Position numbers and translations under genes: made by a program
Notes under the pieces: model-generated
Seen by the model: only the letters and a program-made list of their open reading frames with translations
Database searches by the model: none
What the model was told of the DNA's origin: nothing
Shown here: piece by piece, positions 1 through 6,752 of the stretch
Layout: each line of letters starts with the position of its first letter
Numbering within the stretch: the first letter of the stretch is position 1
Source of the DNA: DAOMOD01 sp964526035
GTDB lineage: Bacteria; Pseudomonadota; Gammaproteobacteria; Xanthomonadales; BPKI01
Assembly: GCA_964526035.1 (NCBI GenBank)
Contig: CAZGKE010000109.1
Span: 1 to 11,891 of the forward strand
Reading direction: 5' to 3'
Length of the DNA: 11,891 nt

Positions 1-480
1 GGGCTTTCCGGTGACTGGGTGATCCGTGCCGTGGTCGATTGCGATGCCGGTTCGCAGGTCGCCGACGTGGCGGTCGGGATGAGCGCCGCCCCCCTCGCCT
101 ATCTGGCCGGCGAACCGCTCGACTTCACCATCGTGGTGAACAACACCGGCCCGGTCGCGGCGCCCGGCACCACGGTGGTCGACGTGTTTCCCGCCGCCTA
201 CACCGGCGTCACCTGGACCTGCGCCCCCAGCGGCGGGGCCACCTGCACGGCCGCCGGCAGCGGCAACATCACGCAGCTGGTCAACCTGCCGGTCGGCGGC
301 GAGGTGGTCTTCGATGTCACCGGCATCGTGGCGCCAGGCACCACGGCCGATCTGGTGAACTCGGCGACCGCCGTGGTCGGCGCCGGAATCACCGACCCGG
401 ACCTGGGCAACAACATTGCCACCTTGACCGTGCAGGCGGCGGGCCCTCCGCTGATCTTCGCGGACGGCTTCGAAAACTGA
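1..480 (+). CDS. DUF11-repeat secreted/surface protein, 3' end only
   Basis: The frame is open from the first base to a TGA at 478-480, so this is the C-terminal ~159 residues of a longer protein; the GTG at 19 is internal, not the start. The first residues (GDWVIRAVVD) look like the end of a preceding beta-rich domain. From about residue 25 there is one DUF11-type repeat: a start with 'DVAVGMSAAP', the block 'DFTIVVNNTGPVAAPGTTV', two cysteines flanking an SGGAT loop, and a closing 'ITDPDLGNNIATLTV'. DUF11 domains are immunoglobulin-like modules of large exported or surface proteins. The protein ends in PPLIFADGFEN, a tail I associate with secreted proteins of Lysobacterales; its role as a localisation signal is inference. 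No enzymatic function can be assigned to this fragment. It is the only plus-strand gene and converges on the DUF4199 gene. Confidence 0.85.
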   Translation, partial: GLSGDWVIRAVVDCDAGSQVADVAVGMSAAPLAYLAGEPLDFTIVVNNTGPVAAPGTTVVDVFPAAYTGVTWTCAPSGGATCTAAGSGNITQLVNLPVGGEVVFDVTGIVAPGTTADLVNSATAVVGAGITDPDLGNNIATLTVQAAGPPLIFADGFEN

Positions 481-486
481 TTGCCG

Positions 487-1020
487 CTACGTCTTCCTGA
501 GCCACCACGCCGAGACCAGGGACACCAGCACGCCGATCGGGAACACCGTGGCGAACATGATGAAGGCCTGGAACGCAGGGTTCAGCCACATGCCCCGGTT
601 CGCTTCGTAGTCGGCCAGGGCCTTGGCCTGCGCCGCCGGATCGGCACCGGCGGCGTGTTCCATGTAGAGGCGCATGAAGGCATCGGTCTGTTCCGGGCCC
701 ATCGCCGCATACAGCGCCGCAGTAGCCGCGCCGAACAGGGTAGCGGCAATCAGCGAAACCAGCGCGCCGAGCTTGAGGCCCGCCCCGAATCCCAGCGCGC
801 CGCCGAGTCGCGTGCGGTACTCGCGCAAGGCAAAGAAAATCAGACCCATGGCGACCAGCATGGTGAGATAGCCGACGACCTCGCTCCAGCGCATCCGCGC
901 CTTGAACGCCTCCGGATCGGACGCGATGGCTTCGATGTTCTGGAACCAGAACGGAAGAATGATCGCGGCGATCAGGACGGCGGCGGCGATCAGACCGTAT
1001 TTCAGAGCGATGTTGAACAT
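487..1020 (-). CDS. DUF4199-family four-helix membrane protein
   Basis: A 177-residue inner-membrane protein of unknown function that I place in the DUF4199 family from its size and four-helix layout. Predicted membrane helices lie at about 8-28, 46-65, 84-106 and 150-173, with a hydrophilic, Ala/Asp-rich stretch (about 108-145) between the third and fourth. I chose the ATG at 1020 because GGGGAG lies 6 bases upstream, a good ribosome binding site, and because the extension to 1065 adds non-hydrophobic residues that do not fit the family. It ends in TAG, 6 bp from the oppositely oriented DUF11 gene. It lies 183 bp downstream of the LuxR-type HTH gene on the same strand, with two inverted repeats between them, so it may have its own promoter or be attenuated readthrough. 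I can name no substrate or partner. Confidence 0.75.
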   Translation of the reverse strand: MFNIALKYGLIAAAVLIAAIILPFWFQNIEAIASDPEAFKARMRWSEVVGYLTMLVAMGLIFFALREYRTRLGGALGFGAGLKLGALVSLIAATLFGAATAALYAAMGPEQTDAFMRLYMEHAAGADPAAQAKALADYEANRGMWLNPAFQAFIMFATVFPIGVLVSLVSAWWLRKT

Positions 1021-1117
1021 GGACGACTCCCCGAATGGACGACGGGCCGAATCTACGCCGCCCAAGGCGGATTGGCATCATCCGAACGGGTGATTTTCGC
1101 GTGGCGGGAAGGGGACG

Positions 1118-1137
1118 GTGCCGGTCAGGCCCGGCAC
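1118..1137. repeat. Small inverted repeat between HTH and DUF4199 genes
   Basis: GTGCCGG and CCGGCAC form a perfect 7-bp stem around a 6-base loop (1125-1130). It lies between the end of the LuxR-type gene and the DUF4199 start. There is no T-tract on either side, so it is not a canonical intrinsic terminator. It could be an attenuator or an operator. Confidence 0.4.
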
Positions 1138-1169
1138 TACAAGAGCGGGTGGGGTTTCGGGCTGTTGAT

Positions 1170-1208
1170 GCTGAGGCGTTGCGGGATGCTCGAACCCGGA
1201 GCCTCAGC
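1170..1208 (-). repeat. Hairpin overlapping the stop codon of the LuxR-type gene
   Basis: GCTGAGGC (1170-1177) and GCCTCAGC (1201-1208) are perfect 8-bp inverted arms. An inner CGGG/CCCG pair (1182-1185, 1195-1198) lengthens the stem with a small bulge. The TGA of the HTH gene (1204-1206) sits inside the outer arm, so on the minus-strand transcript the hairpin forms right at the end of that gene. No U-rich run follows, so it may be a processing or stability element, or a weak terminator, rather than a classical rho-independent terminator. Confidence 0.45.
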
Positions 1209-1638
1209 GCAACAGCCCAGCCTCACGTGCACGCGCCACGGCGTGCAGCCGGCTGCGCGCATCGAGCTTCGCGCAGATCTGCCGCACCTGGGTCTTGACG
1301 GTGTTTTCGGACACGAAGTGACGCGCGGCGATCTCGCTGTTGGAGCAGCCCTCGGCGAGCCGTTGCAGCACTTCCTGCTCGCGCCGGGTCAGGTCGGAAG
1401 CGGCGTCCGCCGCCAAGGCAACTTCGACCTTGCTTCCCGACGCCTCCCGCCGGTTGCGCAAGCGCAGGCCCACGGTTATACCGACCAGCAGAAACAGTAG
1501 CCCCACCAACGCCGCGTAGCCGTCCAGCGCAGCCGGCGGCCACCAGGCGATGCGGGCGATGTGCATGCCCACCAACAGTAGTCCGATCAGCAGCCCGAAG
1601 GGCAAGGCGACAACGAGAGTGCTGTGTTTCATCGCCAT
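1204..1638 (-). CDS. Membrane-anchored LuxR-type HTH regulator
   Basis: A 144-residue protein with two predicted membrane helices (about 7-33 and 40-60), a short Arg-rich cytoplasmic linker, and a C-terminal LuxR/GerE helix-turn-helix at about 83-142. The domain is recognisable from LTRREQEVLQRLAEG, NSEIAARHFVSENTVKTQV and KLDARSRLHAVARA, with the recognition helix near 110-124. There is no receiver domain, so it is not a two-component response regulator; it would be a one-component, membrane-tethered DNA-binding protein. ATG codons at 1638 and 1632 are both possible starts and neither has a clear Shine-Dalgarno. The gene begins 21 bp after the RND pump stop, so cotranscription is likely, and a DUF4199 gene follows. 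Regulation of the pump operon or of the DUF4199 gene is inference. The helices could sense the membrane or simply anchor the protein. Confidence 0.85.
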   Translation of the reverse strand: MAMKHSTLVVALPFGLLIGLLLVGMHIARIAWWPPAALDGYAALVGLLFLLVGITVGLRLRNRREASGSKVEVALAADAASDLTRREQEVLQRLAEGCSNSEIAARHFVSENTVKTQVRQICAKLDARSRLHAVARAREAGLLR

Positions 1639-1659
1639 ACGTTGGCATCGAAACGCCGG

Positions 1660-4600
1660 TCAGGCAAGCGCACGGGGTGGACCGAAGTAGCGCTCCCGCA
1701 GCGACAGCACGGCCACCAGGAGGCTGGGCAGGAACACCAGGGTGACCACCGTGGAGCAGGCCAGGCCAAACAGCACGATGACACCGAGCCCCCGATACAG
1801 CTCGGTGCCGGCCCCCGGCAACAGAACCAGCGGAGCCAGGCCGAAGATGGTGGTGGTGGTCGACATCAGCACCGGACGCATGCGCGTGCGCACCGCATCG
1901 CGGACGGCTTCCACATGCGAGCCTGCGCCCTCTTCCAGGCGGCGGAAGGTTTCCACCACGACCAGGATCGGGTTGTTGACCACGGTACCCAGAAGCACCA
2001 GGAACCCGAGCAGGGTGATCATGTCGAAAGGCTGATTGATGCTCTCCAGGCCCACCAGCGGCAACGCGGCGCCCACCGCGTTCAACACCGCCAAACCAAT
2101 GATGCCGCCGGCAATGCCGAGCGGCACCGTCGCCATCACCAGCAAGGGACGGCCCCAGTCCCGGAACACCGCAACCAGCAGCAGATAACAGAGAAGCAGG
2201 GCCATCACGAAATTGCCGGATGCTGCCGCGCGGGTCGCCTCGAGCTGGTCGCTGGCGCCGGACAGGTCGATGGCGACGCCCTGTGGAATTTCGCCAGCGA
2301 CGCGCATCGCCTCCACCAGTTCGGTGCGCACCAGCTCGACGCCGGTTTCCAGCGCCACCGCCCGCGGCGGCACGATGTTGAGCGTCACCGTGCGGCGACC
2401 ATCGAGGCGACGGATGCTGTCGGTGTCCGCGCTCTCGTGCAGGTCGGCCAGCGCCGATACCGGCAGTACCGCGCCGGAAGGGGTTGCCACCGGCAGGTCG
2501 CGCAGTCGCTCCAGGCGCTGCTCGCTGCCGGCGCTGCTGAACAGGAAGATGTCGATCTTGTTGTCGCCGACGATCAGCTCGTCGACGAACGCGCCATCGC
2601 TCAGCGCGGCGACCGTGAAGCCGAAACTTCCGGCATCGAGCCCGACCTCGGCCAGCCGCTCCCAGCGCGGGCGCAGTTCGACCAGCGGCTGATCAAGGCT
2701 CAACGAAGAGGGATTGGAGCCGACGCGACCGCCCTCGAACAGTTCCTCGGCGCGGCGATAGGCGCGCTCGGCCACCGCATAGATCTCGACCAGATCGGGG
2801 CCGGAAATGTCGAGGTTGATGCTGCGCGTACCGCCGTCATTGCTGGAAATGATCGAACCGCGCGACGAGAATGCGCGCATGCCGGGAAACTTGAGGAAAC
2901 GTGCGTCCAGTGCATCCATCACCGCGCTGATATGGCGCGGGTTCTTGGGCTCGGTGATGATGCGAAGGCCGCCCGGGTCCACTGACAGGTTGAAGTAGGC
3001 AAGCGCCGGCAAGTCGGTTTCGCCGGCTTCGAAGCGCGCGGGCTCCTCGTCAAGCGCCGGCATCAGGTCGGCCATCACCTGGCGCGCCACCGACTCCATT
3101 TCGGCCAGGTTGTAACCGGGCGGCGCAATCATCCGCGAGAAGGTCTTCGGCTCCTCGCCTTCCGGCAGGTATTCCGCAGGCGGCGTGAGCAGCCACAGTG
3201 CCAGGCCCGCGGCCACCACCGTGCTCACCATCACCGCAGCGCGCCGCGACGCGGTTGCGCACAGCCAGGCGATGCGCTTGCCGAGGCGCTCGAACAGCGC
3301 GTCGCCGGGCGCCCGCTGCTGCCCAGCCACGCCGAAGGCCAGGCGCGCGCTCAGCGCCGGTACCACGGTCACCGCCACCGCCATGGATGCCAGGATCGAT
3401 GCCGAGATGGCGATGGCGATATCCGAATACAGCTGACCCGCCTCTTCCCTGATGAACAGGATCGGCGAAAACACCAGTACGGTGGTCAGCGTCGAGGCCA
3501 GCACCGCAGGCCACACGCGACGTACGCCTGCCACCGCCGCAGCCATCCGCTCCAGCCCGCGGCGACGCGCCTGGTCGATGCTCTCCAGCACCACGATGGT
3601 GTTGTCCACCGTCATCCCGATGGCGAACGCGACACCGGCCAGCGAAATCACGTTCAGGGTACGTCCGGTCAACAGCAAGCCAACGAAGGCGGCGATGGTG
3701 CAGATCGGAATCGCCACTACCCCGGTCAGCGTGGCGCGCGCCGATCTCAGGAACACGAACATGACCAGCGTGGCCAGAACCGCGCCGAGCGCCAGATTGC
3801 GCCAGACGTTGGCGACCGAGTCCTCGACGTAGCGCACATCGTCGCTGGACAGGGTCATTTCCAGCCCCAGCGGCGCCAGCAGTTCGGCGTTGATGGCGTC
3901 CACCACCGGCAGCACGGCGTACTTGATCTCGATGACGTTGGAGCCGGGTTCGCGACGGATCGACAGGCTCAGCGCCGGCTGGCCGTTGTTGAACGACAGA
4001 TCGCGGCGCTCGAAATGGTCGAGCTCGACAACGCCGACATCGCGCAGGCGCACCAGCGAACCGTTGCGACGCGCTACCACCACGTCGCCCATGTCTTCGA
4101 CGCTGTCGAAGCGCCCGACGGTGCGCACCAGGTAACGACGCTTGCCGCTGTCGAGATCGCCGGCCGAGGTGTCGCGGTTGCGCGCGCGCAGCGCGTTGCG
4201 CACGTCGGCCATGCTCAGCCCGCGTTCGGCGAGACGCTCCGGATCCACTTCGACGCGCACCTGGCGATCGCCCGCGCCGCCGACCTGAACCAGCGACACG
4301 CCGGCGACGCGCTCCAGCCGCGGACGCACGAAGTCCTCGACGTATTGCCGCATCATGTCGAGGTCGAGCGACAGCGGGCTGTCGCGACGCGCGCCGATGC
4401 GGAAGTACATGAAAGCGTTCTGCGAGAACGAGCTGGCCGACAGGCTTGGCTCGTCGACGTTCTCCGGATAGCCCGAGACCTGACTCAGCGCGTTGCTGGT
4501 GCGAATCAATGCCTCATTGATGTCGACGCCGAAGGGAAACTCCAGCTCGATCGTGGCGCGACCGGTACGCGCCGAGGACACCATGCGACGCAGGTTGGGG

Positions 4601-4818
4601 AGCGTCCGCAGGTACTGCTCCTGCTCCAGCAGGATTTCCTTCTCGACGTCCTGTGGGGTCGCGCCCGGCCAGCGCGTATCGACGCTGATGGTGCGCACCT
4701 CGAGATCCGGGATCATCTGCACCGGCACGCGGATTGCCGCCGCCACGCCGAGCACGCAGACGATCAGTACCGCGACTGCGATCAACGTGCCGTGACCGAG
4801 AACGCGCTCGAAGTTCAC
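1660..4818 (-). CDS. RND efflux pump, inner-membrane permease (HAE/AcrB-like)
   Basis: A 1052-residue permease of the resistance-nodulation-division superfamily, the usual AcrB-like length. It would export hydrophobic or amphipathic compounds from the periplasm and outer leaflet, driven by the proton gradient. TM1 spans about 10-32; a large periplasmic porter/docking loop follows; TM2, TM3 and TM4 lie at about 338-357, 364-383 and 389-411. A second periplasmic loop precedes the C-terminal helix bundle. The TM4 motif reads GMTVDN, so Asp405 matches AcrB Asp407, but the position of Asp408 is Asn406. In TM10 the motif is VNNPIL, placing Asn948 where AcrB has Lys940. The substrate cannot be read from the sequence. 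Translation starts at GTG 4818, whose GTGA overlaps the adaptor's TGA, implying translational coupling. No outer-membrane channel gene is in the window. Confidence 0.95.
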   Translation of the reverse strand: MNFERVLGHGTLIAVAVLIVCVLGVAAAIRVPVQMIPDLEVRTISVDTRWPGATPQDVEKEILLEQEQYLRTLPNLRRMVSSARTGRATIELEFPFGVDINEALIRTSNALSQVSGYPENVDEPSLSASSFSQNAFMYFRIGARRDSPLSLDLDMMRQYVEDFVRPRLERVAGVSLVQVGGAGDRQVRVEVDPERLAERGLSMADVRNALRARNRDTSAGDLDSGKRRYLVRTVGRFDSVEDMGDVVVARRNGSLVRLRDVGVVELDHFERRDLSFNNGQPALSLSIRREPGSNVIEIKYAVLPVVDAINAELLAPLGLEMTLSSDDVRYVEDSVANVWRNLALGAVLATLVMFVFLRSARATLTGVVAIPICTIAAFVGLLLTGRTLNVISLAGVAFAIGMTVDNTIVVLESIDQARRRGLERMAAAVAGVRRVWPAVLASTLTTVLVFSPILFIREEAGQLYSDIAIAISASILASMAVAVTVVPALSARLAFGVAGQQRAPGDALFERLGKRIAWLCATASRRAAVMVSTVVAAGLALWLLTPPAEYLPEGEEPKTFSRMIAPPGYNLAEMESVARQVMADLMPALDEEPARFEAGETDLPALAYFNLSVDPGGLRIITEPKNPRHISAVMDALDARFLKFPGMRAFSSRGSIISSNDGGTRSINLDISGPDLVEIYAVAERAYRRAEELFEGGRVGSNPSSLSLDQPLVELRPRWERLAEVGLDAGSFGFTVAALSDGAFVDELIVGDNKIDIFLFSSAGSEQRLERLRDLPVATPSGAVLPVSALADLHESADTDSIRRLDGRRTVTLNIVPPRAVALETGVELVRTELVEAMRVAGEIPQGVAIDLSGASDQLEATRAAASGNFVMALLLCYLLLVAVFRDWGRPLLVMATVPLGIAGGIIGLAVLNAVGAALPLVGLESINQPFDMITLLGFLVLLGTVVNNPILVVVETFRRLEEGAGSHVEAVRDAVRTRMRPVLMSTTTTIFGLAPLVLLPGAGTELYRGLGVIVLFGLACSTVVTLVFLPSLLVAVLSLRERYFGPPRALA

Positions 4819-5924
4819 CGTGCGCCGTCCTCCACTGCGCGCACCGCCTGGCCGTCGCGCAGCGCCTCGTTGCCGCGAATGACGACTCTGTCACCGGGCA
4901 CGAGACCCTGGTCGACCGCCACTTCGGTACCGCGATCGAGCAGCACCCGCACCGTGCGCAGGCGTGCCACCAGCCCGCCACGACCGTCGTCCTCGACGAC
5001 GAACAGACTGTAGCCGCCGTCCGGCTGGCGCAGCAGCGCATCGCGCGGCACCCCGAGCGCCATGCCGTCTGACGCCGGCAGCCCGATCTCGGCGCGCGCC
5101 GAGGTGCCCGGCAAAAGGCGGTGCTGTTCATCCTCGATCAGAAGGCGCAGCAGGAAGGTGCGGGCGCCGGGATCGGTGACCGGCACCTTGGCACCGATGC
5201 TGCCCGGCAAAGACAGGCCGGGCAGCGCGTCGGGGAACACGTTCACTTCTGCGTCGTCACCGATGTCCAGCCAGCGCTCCTGTGGAACGCGCAGGTCGAG
5301 TCTCACGCGGTCGGTGGCGACCAGCGTCAGGACCGGGTTGCCACGCTGCACCCATTCACCGGCCTCGGTGTGGCGCTCCGCGATCACGCCGTCGAACGGC
5401 GCCGGCAGCGCGTGGCGTGCGACCAGCTCGGCCTGCTCGCGCATGGTCGCCTCGGCCGCCGCGAACGCCGCCTCAGCGCCACGCAGCTCCACCGCCCGCG
5501 TCGCAATCAGGGTGGCGGGAAGAAAGTCCTGCTCACCGACGCGTTCGGCTTCCTCGAACAGTCGCCGCGCCTCGTCGAGCGCAGCCTGCGCCGCCGCAGC
5601 GTTGGCTCTGGCGCGCGCCAACGCATGCTCGGCCATGGCTGCATCGAGCCTGAGCAGGACGTCGCCTTCGCGCACCTCGTCACCGGCATCGACCTGCACG
5701 GAAGCCACCAGGCCGTCGACCCGCGGGGACAGCTGGGCAGCACGTTCCGCGGTGAGCGATCCAGTGAGCGAGAAGCGATCGCCGAAGCGCGCCACCTCGG
5801 GGGTGAACAGGCCGACCGGCAGCGGCGCGGCAGCCGCGGGAAGCGCGACCGCGAGCAGCATCAGCCAGGGCAAGGTACGAACCACGACAATTGATCGATG
5901 CAAGGGCATGGAAGCAGCAGTCAT
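4815..5924 (-). CDS. RND efflux periplasmic adaptor (membrane fusion protein)
   Basis: A 369-residue HlyD/AcrA-type adaptor that would bridge the RND permease to an outer-membrane channel. A signal peptide covers about residues 1-33, with a hydrophobic core ending in PAAAA. No lipobox cysteine is visible, so it is probably anchored by an uncleaved helix or soluble rather than a lipoprotein. The first lipoyl half is at about 66-96 (SPRVDGLVASVQVDAGD), a short Ala/Arg/Glu-rich coiled-coil hairpin at 97-170, the second lipoyl half (LPAPFDGVIAERHTEAGEWV) at about 173-205, a beta-barrel to about 285, and a membrane-proximal domain to about 366. The ATG at 5924 is my choice; a TTG at 5930 and an ATG at 5909 remain possible because no well-spaced Shine-Dalgarno decides it. 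It lies 64 bp after the FNR-type gene and overlaps the permease gene by 4 bp. Confidence 0.92.
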   Translation of the reverse strand: MTAASMPLHRSIVVVRTLPWLMLLAVALPAAAAPLPVGLFTPEVARFGDRFSLTGSLTAERAAQLSPRVDGLVASVQVDAGDEVREGDVLLRLDAAMAEHALARARANAAAAQAALDEARRLFEEAERVGEQDFLPATLIATRAVELRGAEAAFAAAEATMREQAELVARHALPAPFDGVIAERHTEAGEWVQRGNPVLTLVATDRVRLDLRVPQERWLDIGDDAEVNVFPDALPGLSLPGSIGAKVPVTDPGARTFLLRLLIEDEQHRLLPGTSARAEIGLPASDGMALGVPRDALLRQPDGGYSLFVVEDDGRGGLVARLRTVRVLLDRGTEVAVDQGLVPGDRVVIRGNEALRDGQAVRAVEDGAR

Positions 5925-5988
5925 CCTCAAGGCCCGTCACGATACATGCATCACCGTGAAACTGCCGCGCAGGGTCCCGGGGAACCGG

Positions 5989-6747
5989 TCAGCCGGCGCG
6001 CTTCCCTGTCGCCGCGTGGATGCCTTCGCCGACCAGATCCGCAAGGGCCTGCGGATCGACGATGTCGACCCGGCGCCGGTCGAGTTCGATGATGCCTTGC
6101 TGCTGGAGCTTGCCGAACAGCCGGCTCACCGTCTCCAGCACCAGACCCAGATAGTTGGCGATGTCCTCGCGGCTCATCGGCAGCGTGAAACGATGCGGGT
6201 TTTCGCCCAGCTTGGCAAAGCGCTCGGACAGCGAGTGCAGGAAGATCGCCAGCCGCTCCAACGCCTGCTTGCGGCCCATCATCTCCAGGTGCTGGTGGTC
6301 CTGCACCATGCCTCGCCCGACGATGCGCATCAGCTGGCGTTGCAGGCCGGGAACCTGGCTGGCGATGTGCTGAAGCTGCGTAAACGGGACTTCGCAAACG
6401 TGCGCCGCGGCCAATGCCTCGGCCGAACAGCGGTGGCGTTCGCTGGCCAGGCCGTCGAGCCCGATCAGCTCGCCCGGCAGGTGGAAACCGATGATCTGCA
6501 GATCGCCGTTCTCGTCCTGGGTGTAGGTCTTGAAGGCACCGTCGCGCGCGACGAACAGCGCCTGCATGGGCTGGCCGGCATTGAACAGGTGGTCGCCGCG
6601 CTTCATCGGTCGCTTCGACAGGACCACGCGCTCCAGCCGCGCGAGATCCTCGCCGCCGATCGATGCCGGAAGGCACAGCTGCACCAGCGAACACTGGGCG
6701 CAGGTGCGTTTCAGATTGCCCAGGTCGACGACTTCGCTTTTCTCCAT
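5989..6747 (-). CDS. FNR/Anr-type oxygen-sensing transcriptional regulator
   Basis: A 252-residue CRP/FNR-family regulator. Cys16, Cys19, Cys25 and Cys118 sit exactly four positions before E. coli FNR Cys20, Cys23, Cys29 and Cys122, so all four [4Fe-4S] ligands are present. The same offset keeps Ser20 (FNR Ser24), Leu24 (FNR Leu28), the dimer-interface Asp150 (FNR Asp154) and the recognition-helix residues Glu205, Ser208 and Arg209 (FNR Glu209, Ser212, Arg213). The cyclic-nucleotide-type beta-roll covers about 30-125, a dimerisation helix about 137-160, and the winged HTH about 165-235. It should therefore dimerise under low oxygen and bind TTGAT-N4-ATCAA sites. It begins 5 bp after the S9 peptidase stop, with no strong Shine-Dalgarno, so translation may be coupled. 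Calling it Fnr or Anr specifically needs a phylogeny, so I leave the symbol blank. Confidence 0.93.
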   Translation of the reverse strand: MEKSEVVDLGNLKRTCAQCSLVQLCLPASIGGEDLARLERVVLSKRPMKRGDHLFNAGQPMQALFVARDGAFKTYTQDENGDLQIIGFHLPGELIGLDGLASERHRCSAEALAAAHVCEVPFTQLQHIASQVPGLQRQLMRIVGRGMVQDHQHLEMMGRKQALERLAIFLHSLSERFAKLGENPHRFTLPMSREDIANYLGLVLETVSRLFGKLQQQGIIELDRRRVDIVDPQALADLVGEGIHAATGKRAG

Positions 6748-6752
6748 GAAGT

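Noticed and set aside
1624..2985. Plus-strand open frame opposite the RND pump
   Set aside because: The His/Gln/Arg-rich translation lacks any recognisable fold and lies fully inside the strongly supported pump gene.
5891..5904. TTGAT half-site resembling an FNR box near the adaptor start
   Set aside because: The second half-site (GCAAG instead of ATCAA) does not match, and it lies inside the adaptor coding region.
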